This document shows positions 1 to 10,178 of a stretch of DNA of 64,000 nt, one piece after another. The notes below the pieces were generated by a model. It had not been told where the DNA came from. It did no database searches and saw only the letters and a program-made list of their open reading frames with translations. Each line of letters begins with the position of its first letter. Position 1 is the first letter of the stretch. The DNA is from Sipunculus nudus. Taxonomy: Eukaryota; Annelida; Sipuncula; Golfingiida; Sipunculidae. The translations under genes were made by a program, and so were the position numbers. The stretch spans positions 88,766,642 through 88,830,641 of the forward strand of contig CM049306.1 of the NCBI GenBank assembly GCA_026874595.1. Reading direction: 5' to 3'.

Positions 1-26
1 TGGAAATTTATTTTTTCACACCAAGT

Positions 27-168
27 AATTCGTGGCCACGAATTAGTAATCCGTGTGCACGAATTAGTAATTCGTGGCCACGAATTAGTAATTCGTGCGC
101 ACGGATTAGTAATTCGAGCGCGGATTAGTAATTCGTGCGCACGGATTAGTAATTCGTGCGCACGAATT
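27..168. repeat. Tandem array of ~21-bp palindromic units
   Basis: About seven units alternate ATTAGTA spacers with self-complementary cores. The cores AATTCGTGGCCACGAATT and AATTCGTGCGCACGAATT are perfect 18-bp palindromes; one unit (around 114-120) has lost two bases and others carry single changes. Because cores are palindromic and regularly spaced, the array could form cruciforms or a set of dyad protein-binding sites. It lies close to the left edge, so its full length may not be visible. Confidence 0.9.
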
Positions 169-1667
169 AATAAATAATTTCACGATGTCGTCTCCCGGAC
201 TCGACCTATGGTCGTCTAGTTCTTTTTTTTCATTCTCTTGTCTGATTGTATAATTTAAACTTGATATTTTTGTGGAACCGGCTGCTGCTAGTATTTTACT
301 ACAATATTTGTGCATTATAAATTACCTATATACTTTCTGAAGCCTAAAAAAATGATCATGCTTTATTCTACATTACACAAAATAAAAATCATACTGTGTA
401 TTTGACCTTTATATTTACTAACAGTTCTCTCATATATAAATAAATCAATAATGTATATGTTATGTTTCGCATATATTCATACTTTCAGTTGCCGTTGGTA
501 GTTTGTTTCCTGACCAAGGCCGGTGGACTAGAGTCCAGCACGGAGCCGTCCATCACAGGGCTTAGCCGTGTTATTGATCTGAGCGCAGTAAACAGCACAT
601 TGCGGTCTCTAACGTCGTTAATTACTGTAATAAATCAGGAAGCAGTCCGCCTGTAAAATTTCCTAGTGTCTGTGCCTGACTGGCAGGAAACCAGACTCAT
701 TATGGCCAACATTTAAACGCTGAACCAAACAGGAAACGCGGCATATGCCAACTCACCTAAAATGGAAACAATCTAACTGAACGTTTGTGTCGTTGAGGCT
801 TCTTTTAGACTTCCGTCGACGGGTTATAAGGGTAGTGTTTAATCGATTAAATAAATTGTGTCTAATTGTAGGATTTAATCTGGATGCGACTTGCTGAATT
901 TGAACTCTTTGGTTCAAAAGGGGGCCTTACAGCTATGATTAGCATAACTGAATTTTTTATACATTTTTTTATAGATAAAAGATACAGTGTAAAATAAATT
1001 TATTGATTTAAAATATTTACTGCCTAGATTTTACACAAGAATGCATGGGTGGACATCAAAATTAGTTTAAACCAATCGCCCACAGGCAGGAGTTTATTGT
1101 TTTATTCGCCATAGGCCCACCGGGAAACTTCCGGGTGTAACCGATGGCCCAGTCCGCCGTGGATACATGCATACATTTTGTATGTTATCGAAGTTTACCG
1201 CATATTCATGGATTAAATTTCTTTTTAACTACAGGGAAAGGTTACGGCTCTCACGATAAGCAATTCTTAATTTTTCATATAGGTTCTTTTTTTAAGAAGC
1301 AGTGTAAAATACGTGGGTTTAAAAAACTTAAGCAACCGATGCGCTACACAAGGATAGTGTTAGAAGTACTGTAAATTTGTTGTATAAATAGATATCATCC
1401 TTTTTAACTACATAAGAGAGAGTTTAGCTCTGACGATGAGCCTAGCTTTCTTTAATTTCTTTTAGTTCTTATTTATCCAAGACACAACGTAAAATAAGCA
1501 AGTCCAAAAAAACGACCTGCTCAGTCTTACAACAGAAGACCGTTTGTACGTTATCTCAATAACGTCCATCTTTGTTGTTTTTGTCTATTTTTTAAGTATG
1601 ACTCGATCGACTTGATATGTACGCAATGTGCCGTAAAATATTAAACCTAAGTACCACGACTCCAAGA

Positions 1668-1668
<1 letters not shown>
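169..1668. other. No gene recognised
   Basis: AT-rich DNA with stop codons in all frames. A 64-codon open frame at 462-656 sits in a locally GC-richer patch and is preceded by a TTTCAG, but it matches nothing I know and has no supporting neighbour. No repeat or RNA gene was recognised. Confidence 0.6.

Positions 1669-1715
<47 letters not shown>
1669..1715. repeat. (TA)n microsatellite
   Basis: Uninterrupted TA dinucleotides of about 46 bases. Confidence 0.95.
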
Positions 1716-1719
<4 letters not shown>

Positions 1720-2212
1720 TGGCGTTTGTACAATGTACTAATATATACTGTCTCTCTGTACCTATTTAAAATGGTGGAGGTACAAACATCTAACGAAGGT
1801 GGCGCCACCTTCCCTTAATAAAATCTGACAAATGGAACGTTTCTTGACAAATGGAAGGGGTGTGCTACCTCCCATAAGCTCTGCCACCCATACAACCCCG
1901 ACCTCGACCACACACCATGGTAGTTGATTCGCTGGTTTTAAGACTCCTTTAACCATTATAAAGCGTTTCCTGATTTCATTATGTGATATATACACAAAAA
2001 TACGATGGTACTCACAATGCCTTTCTTATGTTCTCAATATTCTAGATAAATGAATATCAAATATATATTATTTAATCGTTAAACACAGGCAACCGATATA
2101 TTAGATATATTAACAGACAGCATGTATCGGTTTCTGCATTACCGTATCTCCTTAGCTTAAATAAACATTATACACGGTTTATACGATGTGACGGAAATGT
2201 ACACGTCATTTC

Positions 2213-2393
2213 TAGGGTGGAACCAAAATTTGGAAGGAGGGGTCCACACCTAGGAAGGATTATGTATCCTTACCGCATCCCGGAAAAGGGGGTCTCAATC
2301 GCAAATATTGGTTTGAGAACCTTTAAATGATTGCGCCGACAGACGGGGGGGGGGGGGGGGGGGGGAGACCTGAAAACCCTCTGGACCCGCTAC
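2213..2393. mobile_element. Diverged MITE-like repeat related to 23541-23701
   Basis: The left end (aaccaaaatttggaagga, then ggggtcca) resembles the left end of the short TIR element at 23541, and the right end (ctctggacccgctactgc) resembles its right end. The middle shares a 'cccgga(a)...gggt' segment and an AAATATT box. An internal G21 tract lies at 2345-2365. Family membership is inferred by eye from about 40 matching positions at the ends; the TIRs themselves are poorly kept here. Confidence 0.4.
2345..2365. repeat. Poly-G tract (G21)
   Basis: Twenty-one consecutive G. Similar runs recur at 9785-9801, 16727-16742, 41305-41323, 44604-44621 and 59497-59512, and as poly-C at 9217-9230 and 58381-58409. 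Confidence 0.95.
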
Positions 2394-5300
2394 TGCATGT
2401 GTCATCCATGCAATGAACTCTGTTGCAAGCCATTTCTTGAGATAACAGCATGGCGTCTCAGTTATAAGGGCTTTATCTGATCAAACTTAAATGTTTAGAG
2501 AGAGAGATTAAGTATATATATCACGACGCCACAACATTGGTAAAGTGTAGGAGAAAAGGGCGTGAGAACTGTGGAGAGACTGGGTGGGCTGGTGTGAATC
2601 GCCCATTAGATTCTTTACAATTACAGACACCCGATGAAGTGTTATCGGTTCGACCGGCCGAACTGGTTTACTTTCGCTTGGCATGTAGACTGCATAAAAT
2701 TGATATTCAATATACCGAGCTTTCATGGCCCCAGGTCCTCTGGGAATTGTTCAATAACTAATAAGAAAGTATTTAATATGGAATATACACCCTAAGATAT
2801 AAAATGGAACTCTAAATTCTAACTGGTATTCAACAGCCTGGTCGTGATATGTAATAAATGAGAAGATCCAGTGGTGGATATAAAAAATTAAAAAAGTATA
2901 ACAAAAAATTGAAAAGGTCGTAAATTGATTTTTTAGACCCAAGATTTAATGAAATTCAAGCTTTTCCTTGTTGTCCCATGTGGCTCTGCATGAGTGCGAC
3001 CATCTCAAATTGTGCATTGTTAATTTGAACGAGAGTAATAATGGATACTATTACATTACTGATAGACGCCAAACGGCGCCTTGGCTGTCGCCTGCTCTAT
3101 GGCCCAGCGTGCCACAGAGAATATCGTTTTGATGGCTAATACGTCAGCATTTTATGACTTCCGGAACTGAGCTGCCCGCTGTGTAAAAAACAATCGCTCT
3201 AACTGCCGACAGTCTGAAAATAACACTCCAATATTTAATTTGGCATCAGTTGTTCAAAGAGAGGTTTATTATGCGATTTTGTGCTGTGAAGCTAATAATT
3301 TGGACACCCAAAAACTGTCATCCTCATTTTCAAAGATGCATTCAATTTAAAAAATAAGTAGAAAATGAGTTTCCAATGTTTAAAAGCATGATACCAAAAT
3401 GCGACTTTCATTTATTTCGTTATTATGAACGGTATGAATAAGTCTGTTCGTTAAGGTGCGTTTATGTGAAGAGTTTTTAGATTGATGTTACAGCTTTTTT
3501 TCATAATCCCGCACTTCACATAGATTGATGAGCGAATTAGAACGCCAGGCGGGCGGAATCAGTCAGTAAATCCCGCGGCTAAGGAATAACGCACCCAGAC
3601 GCCATACCATGTAATGCCTCACAGTATAATTAGATTTTTATAAGCTTCATCCAAAATGTCTATCCAGAGGTGATCAGACGCTTCATACCAATCACATAGA
3701 TTAGTTGTTGGTTAACATTAAATTAAAAAAAAATGAACGTTAAATTAAAATATTTTTCGAAAACTGAATTGTAACTGAATTACTTTTAATGTTAGAATTA
3801 TAATTATAGGTCAAACATGTTCGAAGGCATTGGGTCATCTACCTGTATACCATAATGTGTCGACACCTGAAACAAATCTTCTTTTTAAATAGTCCCTTGT
3901 TAAATTAAACTCGTGCTGAAACTTTTTCTATTCATGGGGACAAAACATTTGTTATTTCCCGTGAAGAAATTACAAAAATTAAGTTAATTGCGAAGTAAAG
4001 GTCCGTTATTAATTAACTGAATCAATAATACTTACCCGGTGTTTATTAAACAATTGTATTATTAACTGTTACATATCAGTTGATGATAATTTTTTTTTAT
4101 TAAATTCTTATCTATCTTATGTACACAAAGGTTTCATGGAGAGTTTTATAATAGAAGCTGAGCCTGATTATCTTGAATACAAAGGGTTCACTATTTATAA
4201 AATAAATCTAATTTTGTGAATATGGTAGATAAATAACAGGTATTTTCCTATAAATAACTGTCGTTTAAGCTATAAGATGTATGCTTTGAAATCTGAGGAA
4301 AATTTAGTAAAGTGATCAACCCGTTTTTTAGAATTTAATAAATTTAAATCACTGTAACCAGTTCATCTCCATTGCTATATTTTTATGAAAATGGCACGAA
4401 AGTGTTTACTGCCCAAACGATAACTTAAGCGTATATAATTCAATACCAAAGACGTTCTTAATAGAACAGCGTAAGATCTATGAATAGAAGTCTTCAGGCT
4501 TTGTATAATATACTTGAAACCTAATGCGATGATCATAAATATTACTGTCTAATATTTCCATCTCAGTGACTGCATGTATACTGTATATCTAAAGTGGCAA
4601 ACTGATTCATTAAAAGGTTCTGTCAGACAGACTAACTCGGGATTTTAAATCAGATGAATACGACTGAATACACAATACTGAATACGTATATTGTATAGAA
4701 ATTTATTGAAAAGTGCGTCATACAAAGGATATCTGAAAAAGACTCTCCCGGGTATTAATTAAATGACATATATTCCATCTAAAGGTTTAAACTAATTCCA
4801 AGAGAATAAAAAATTACATTAGCATATACACGTGACAATTGTCGTAACATTCTGAAATACTCTGAGTATAAAGTGTTGCCTTTAGTAAACTTATATTGCT
4901 GTTAAGAACAAAATCATGTACCGAACAAATATTAATAACAGACCTCACTTTAAACGGCTCAGCTCTTAAACGACATCAGCGTTCTTTACGGCCACGTCTT
5001 TTTCGATGTTAATTTTATAACTATGCTTTGATTCATGTTATATTTTGAAGGATATCAGTGCAGGAATCGTTTAAACGGGTTTTATGTCAAAGGCTACAAA
5101 AGCGAACAAATACATGCTGTGCCATGAGCCACAAAATCAGACAGAGCATTGAACTAAGTAAGGAATCATCATGCGTGAAAATAATCATATACAGCCATGT
5201 ATTTATATATTTCGGAGATTTCTTGCAAAACGCCGCGTTATTTTTCAAATCAGTCCAGTCAGACATCCATTGAACTATAGCAGTACTTCAGTCAAGTATA

Positions 5301-5769
5301 AAATAGGCATTACATCGATGACGGGCGTGCTTTGTTCTGTGCAAACACAGATACGTCATGTTCCGGGGAGAGTCTTACGCTCCGTTGCACCGACTGATAA
5401 TAAAATCTGTACTGTCATACATTACTGTATGGTGCACTACACTGTGTCATTTACAATGCCATGTAAGGCAGGATTATTTTTTACTGAAGAGGAACTCCAG
5501 TTTTTTTATTCATTTAACATGCCTGACACAATTGCTAGTGGCAAGCGTGAACTGAGAGATAATTAAAACGCACTCTGGGAATATCAAAATTAGGTAGCCG
5601 ACATTTAGGTGAAGGCAAAGGGTGATTGTTAGTCGAAATAACACGCACCGCTGGCTTGGGGCAGGATTCTAAGGGCATGAGAATGACGTCACAACAGCTT
5701 AACGTGCCCGTAGGTCCCCTCTTTCATATAACTGGCTCTATGTGACCTGATTTCGCTTGCTTCAGTTCT
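2394..5769. other. No gene recognised
   Basis: AT-rich DNA. Two overlapping open frames near 5058-5566 (71 and 131 codons) lie in different frames of the same strand and have no recognisable domain, so chance is the simplest explanation. No repeat, RNA gene or mobile element was recognised. Confidence 0.6.
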
Positions 5770-5787
5770 CCCTCGGTATACCGAGGG
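5770..5787. other. Perfect 18-bp palindrome
   Basis: CCCTCGGTATACCGAGGG is fully self-complementary. The left half recurs at about 5876 (ccctcggtata), followed by cgatttcagatta, which itself recurs near 5972. This looks like a fragmented repeat rather than an isolated site. Confidence 0.6.
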
Positions 5788-6002
5788 GCTGCCCGCTTTC
5801 TCTGAAATTCTTCATCGTGTCAGCCCGGGACAAGTTCCTAATTTGAACAGCCCTTGTCGGTTTAATCAGGAATTCCCTCGGTATAGCGATTTCAGATTAT
5901 CCCCTCTCAAGATTACCCCCCTGGGTAAGTTGAAATGATTTAAGGTTATAACACCGTGGGTTACTTCAAATCGATTTCAGATTACCCCCGGAGATCGTTA
6001 TA

Positions 6003-7324
6003 AACGCTACTTTATGTGTATTAATTCATGATTATTTTTACCGGGACACCAGCTATCGTTGGTCTGATTCTTGGCCAGGACCGGTGCTTATAAGAACGGG
6101 TGCTGCATGTTTCAAATTTGTGCTGAATGCACGATGCGAAACAATGCTCTCATTGGTCTGATACTAATGCTTGGTACCCATCTTGTTGGTCGAACCCAGA
6201 GATTCTTGCTTTATACAAGGCAGCGGTTACAGAAAGATCTGCAGTGTGTAACCCCTGAGTAAGGAGCTTAGATTATTATATTCTCTTTCTTGTGGATTTC
6301 CACAATTAGGTGAAATTTTTGTATATATATCCCTTTCTGCAATAATTCATTTTATCGCCCTTTTAGTTATGGGGCAGCTGCTTTTTCACCAGCAATACTA
6401 TTGTAACAACAGATTCAGGACCTCATAAAATAAGAGAAATCAGCAAATCAAATGTGTTTGAGTCAATCTTCAGAGCTGACTTACTAATGGTATTTTACAT
6501 GATACATAACATTGAAATCAGATATAGAATATTCAAATGTATACGCGTGACAATATTTGCTTTAAAAGAACACAAAGAAACGGAAAGTCATGGATGATTA
6601 GGTACAAATAGCAAAAACTACATGGCCCGTATATTTTTTTACAAGAAAAAAAAAGTTTTTATTCTTTATACAGAATATTCGATGTCGCTATACCAGGCCC
6701 ACTTGAGTTTGTTCTGCAAACTGCAGGCATTTTTTTTACAGGATATATAGATAATTTCCTTGTCACGGCAAACAAAAGCAGTTGAAAGGATCTCCAGTGA
6801 TCATTTATGGACACCTGCGGTGTTCATTTCATCTACTGCAAACGAGCGGAGATCTGAGGTAACCACATTCTGTCAGAGCCAGCTGGTTCTTACAGCAGAT
6901 CATGAAAATCTAAAGAGAATTTCGATGTTTACAGAAAGGGAATATTTGGATATGAATCATACAAATTCCATTTAAAACAGGTATTGTTACGTAAGAGTAT
7001 AATTTAAGTGATGATTCTGCTGGCATATGTTTTGGTCAAGTTGTACAGATGGGTTATTGTTCGTTACTAGTTGAGGAACTCACGCAAAGAAGCTGCAGCA
7101 CGCCATCCACACACGCCCAAATCTATATTCTGCGGTTATCAACCGTAAAATTGTCTCTTCAAGGACAAGGAGTCATTTGGCGAAAATTCCCAAAAATTTT
7201 ATATTTTCTTACCCGTAGCGGCAATTTAAAGAAGACCCAAAGGTCTAACATTCAAACGAAAATACATGACTGTGAGAGCCCGCGGCATTTGGGTTCTCCA
7301 CCGTCTGCTAAGCAGTTTACGTGG
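6003..7324. other. No gene recognised
   Basis: AT-rich DNA with short open frames only (longest relevant ones under 75 codons). No recognisable repeat or RNA gene. Confidence 0.6.
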
Positions 7325-7640
7325 TGTTACGAAAACGAATTGATCAGGGGAAAACATTGGGCCTATCCCGGATTCGAACCCATGTCGATGGCGCACGTGT
7401 CGGGCGTACCAACCGCTTCGCTAGCAAAGCAAGCTTCACTAGCGAGGCAGTTCGGTCCGTTTTTATGTCACTCCGTAACACATCCCCTCTTAAAAGCGTT
7501 CTGCTATCAAAACAAGACTAATTATCCCAGTAGTCAAACTTTGGTGAGCTTTTCCCCTGGGCCACAAAGTTTTATCGTTACGTTGAATGAGCCCCCATAA
7601 TGTTACGAATACATTTTGCTCAGGTTCGAAGTCAGCCATG
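7325..7640 (-). mobile_element. Miniature LTR (TRIM-like) element with tRNA-like LTR, second copy
   Basis: Read on the minus strand: a short remnant of a 5' terminal repeat (7601 to about 7640, ending TTCGTAACA), an internal segment of 120 bp (7481-7600), and a complete 3' terminal repeat of 156 bp (7325-7480) that starts TGTTACG and ends CGTAACA. The internal segment begins TTATGGGGGCTC, resembling a tRNA-Pro primer-binding site, and ends in the purine run AAGAGGGGATG directly before the 3' repeat. The terminal repeat carries a tRNA D-arm-like A box and the B box GGTTCGAATCC. It is the same length and arrangement as the first repeat of the element at 40135-40511. The 5' repeat is largely deleted, so this copy is dead. 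It lies 130 bp from another LTR at 7771. A dimeric tRNA-SINE is the main alternative reading. Confidence 0.65.
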
Positions 7641-7746
7641 TTAAGATGTTAAAACAGTAACAGAAACACTGAGATAAATCTTGTAATCAATCTACTGCAA
7701 ACAATGTGTCTAGTTCAAGGCCTAATAAATTTCAAAACTATTAAGC

Positions 7747-7764
7747 ATTCCGGACGAGCCCCCA
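7747..7764 (-). other. tRNA-Pro-type primer-binding site of the adjacent LTR
   Basis: The minus strand reads TGGGGGCTCGTCCGGAAT, which agrees at 17 of 18 positions with the well-known tRNA-Pro primer-binding site of retroviruses and related elements. It starts six bases past the terminal ..TTCAACA end of the LTR at 7771-8359, the right place for minus-strand priming. This identifies the 7771 copy as a 5' LTR with a scrap of internal region. Confidence 0.8.
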
Positions 7765-7770
7765 ATTTTA

Positions 7771-8359
7771 TGTTGAACCTAATAACAACAGATTACGTAG
7801 TCGTGACGAGCATAAATTTTGTTACGGATATTTAAAAAAAACAGATTCTGTAACACTAGGCAGAGTGAAATGTCTAGGGGAATGAATAAAGAAGTCAGTG
7901 GTTTTTTGTTAACAAAAAACTTTAATGTATTCGTAAAAGAACCCTAACATTACAATACACTAAATCAATACAATTACACAGTAAAACAGCAGTATAACAA
8001 CAAATCAATACAATCATCCAGTAAAATAAACAGTACCTGGATACCACAACTGTCACAGCGACAAAAGGTCCTTTAAAGCATATAATTCAGATGAACAGTT
8101 CACATAAATCTTCTCAGAGAATAATCCAATTCAATCCCGAAATCAATCTGTTCTAATCCAAAAGTGAAGTTCCGGTGATAATCCCAAAGGCAAACTGAGA
8201 ATATCTATAGTTCTGCATTTATCGGAAAAGGTCCCAAAACTAACTCACACTCTACCGTGTTCTCTGGATTTTTTTCTCTCTCTCCCATAGCAACGAACCA
8301 TGCCTGCCTAACAGACTCATGTAACACTCCTGCGCACAACAAAACAAACACCTGTAACA
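7771..8359 (-). mobile_element. LTR of a Gypsy-like retrotransposon (copy 1, internally deleted)
   Basis: On the minus strand this starts TGTTACAG at 8359 and ends at 7771. It aligns over most of its length with the solo LTRs at 46612-47424 and 57326-58217 (shared blocks around 7850-7910 and 8030-8130). At 589 bp it is shorter than the other two; the missing part includes the segment that holds the TATA box in the other copies. No matching target-site duplication is seen (TTTA against GTGG), as expected because internal sequence with a PBS follows on the minus-strand 3' side. The internal region is cut short within about 130 bp, where the miniature LTR element begins. No gag or pol is present. 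Confidence 0.8.
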
Positions 8360-8394
8360 GTGGTCCTAACTAGAGTCTGCATTCAAAGAAAGGC

Positions 8395-8690
8395 AAGGCT
8401 ACGCCATTGGAAGGAGGGGGGGGGTCCCCTAATGTAGGATGCTCATTCACTTATACGGCCCATGTTCCCATGTTCATTCGTGTATACATACATATATATA
8501 CATTTGCCAATATTCATTGATGAATTTCCTGAATCCGGATAATGTGCCTGATCCACACCAAAATCTAATCGATTTTTCATAGGCCAATTCCCGAAATGCC
8601 CTCTTGATTTCAGGAGATACCAATCATGATTGCATGAGAAATGTTGAGAAGAAATACATCAACATACAGACAAAACTGAATAAACATCCT
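8395..8690 (+). mobile_element. Interspersed repeat, family shared with 32205-32500 and 42185-42425
   Basis: Shared landmarks in order: a 'ggtccc(t)...attgtagga' start, 'acttatacggcc', 'gttcattcgtgtata', 'ttcctga..cggat', 'gatccacacc' then 'aaatctaatcgatt', and 'aaatgccct' followed by 'catgattgcatgag'. All three copies keep the same order. The 'ccaaaatctaatc...' block resembles the conserved core near the 3' end of widespread invertebrate non-autonomous repeats. No coding capacity; class unresolved. Confidence 0.6.
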
Positions 8691-8699
8691 ACTGGCAAT

Positions 8700-9940
8700 A
8701 ACAACTTTCAGTTTCACAAACCTAACAGTGCTCCTTACTTTTGAATGGGCCGTTCTAAAGGGACCTTTTTAAAAACAGGTATATCTATTATGCATGAATC
8801 ATAATGTATTTTCCCTAAAATATTATGGTATATATCCATGTTCCGTTCTAAAACTGTTGTTTACTCCTGTACAGTGAAAACAAACTTGCAATGGGCGCGA
8901 ACAGTGGCGCCATACATATGCATAGAGTGCACACCACCTGGTGGCCAAACCACGCAATTTCACAAATCAAGATTTGTCAAGCCTCTAACCGGTGTTTCTT
9001 CCGGGTTTCTTATTCCATGTCTCTTATTATTGTTTGGGAATTGTCGCCGGATGGTTTTGCTGGGAAAACGTTTGTATTCAGAAAAATGAGCTAACAACGT
9101 GAGATTATACGCCTATCATTGCATATGAATATGAAGCTTTAAGAATAAATGCGAGGCTCACACACCCATTTTTGCACCTGGAAGGAAGAATTATTATCCT
9201 CTCTTTCCATTTTTGACCCCCCCCCCCCCCAATGGTAGAGAAAAATGTCGGTAGCGTATCTATGTTCCACGGTACCCATGTTCCCCCGTGTACATTTCAT
9301 ATCTTTTGGATTCATTGCAAGATTTAATGTTACATTCCGCATACCGCGATCTGCTGCCGCAATCCGCATACGGCGCGCCCGGTAAACGCATAGAACTGAT
9401 CAGACATGTCACACTAATTGTCTGCCATACAGCCATCCCGCAGCTGATGTGATATCCCAGTGAACCGAATTGGATTGTTTTGCATTCTTAACTTCAGAAG
9501 TCCACAACTTAGCAGTTCTGGCGTGATGCAGGTTTCCTGAATATATTTTTTTGCTCCATCGTGAATGACCTTCACTTTGAGAGCCTCAAAAACACAACCA
9601 AACATTGTTTTATATACACTTAACCTCATCTACCATAATATATTCCAACCCCATCTGTCTGTTACGAGCTATTATGTATTTGCAAAAAAAAAAAACATGA
9701 AAATTTGGGAATCGAGGAACTTAGGGCTGACCCCTAAATACCAGCGTGTCGTTTTGTCCCCTTCTCCAAACTTAGAGTGGGCTTGGGGGGGGGGGGGGGG
9801 GTTCCTCTTTTTTTATCTAAAAAGTCTGGAAAATTTAATCATATACCCCACTACCGTACTGATATATGACACTACCCTTCATCATCATCCGTTCCACTGA
9901 GAGTACCTTAATAAGTTAAAATTGTAAAATCCATGTTAAA
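8700..9940. other. No gene recognised; C14 and G17 tracts
   Basis: Contains a poly-C run at 9217-9230 and a poly-G run at 9785-9801. The text around 9235-9300 ('gttcc..ggtacccatgttc') resembles the middle of the 8395 repeat, so a second fragment of that family may be present. Open frames at 9139-9369 and 9565-9900 are unsupported. Confidence 0.5.
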
Positions 9941-9944
9941 CTAG

Positions 9945-10178
9945 AAAAGCACTCAGAGAGCACAGACCTCCGCCAAGGCAGCTCATTACCCCCATATCGG
10001 ATTGTCAGAAAAGCTTAAAACATTCCTGAATCAAGATCGTAATACGGATCACCAAAAAATTTAATCCATCGTTCCTTGTATCACTGCAGAGATATTCTGA
10101 AAATTCCATTAACACCCGTTGATAACTTTTGAGTAACGCCGGCATAAACATAACCCCCACCCCTTGGCGGTAATAATA
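9945..10178 (+). mobile_element. Short TIR repeat, 'cctccgccaagg' family (copy 1)
   Basis: Opens with 'gcactcagagagcacaga' and an inverted-repeat arm CCTCCGCCAAGG (9967-9978); closes with CCTTGGCGG (10162-10170) followed by taataata. The arms pair over nine bases without mismatch. Inside is 'cggatcacc' then 'aaatttaatccatcgttcc' and 'taacttttgagtaa', shared with the copy at 26578-26996. Non-coding, about 230 bp. It could be a MITE or the fold-back 3' end of a LINE-mobilised SINE; the sequence alone does not decide. Confidence 0.65.

Noticed and set aside
5171-5566. 131-codon open frame (+)
   Set aside because: Overlaps another frame on the same strand and has no recognisable features.
7049-7600. 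183-codon plus-strand open frame
   Set aside because: It runs across the minus-strand miniature LTR element; the same residues appear at 40043-40333 because the DNA repeat is shared, not because a protein is conserved.
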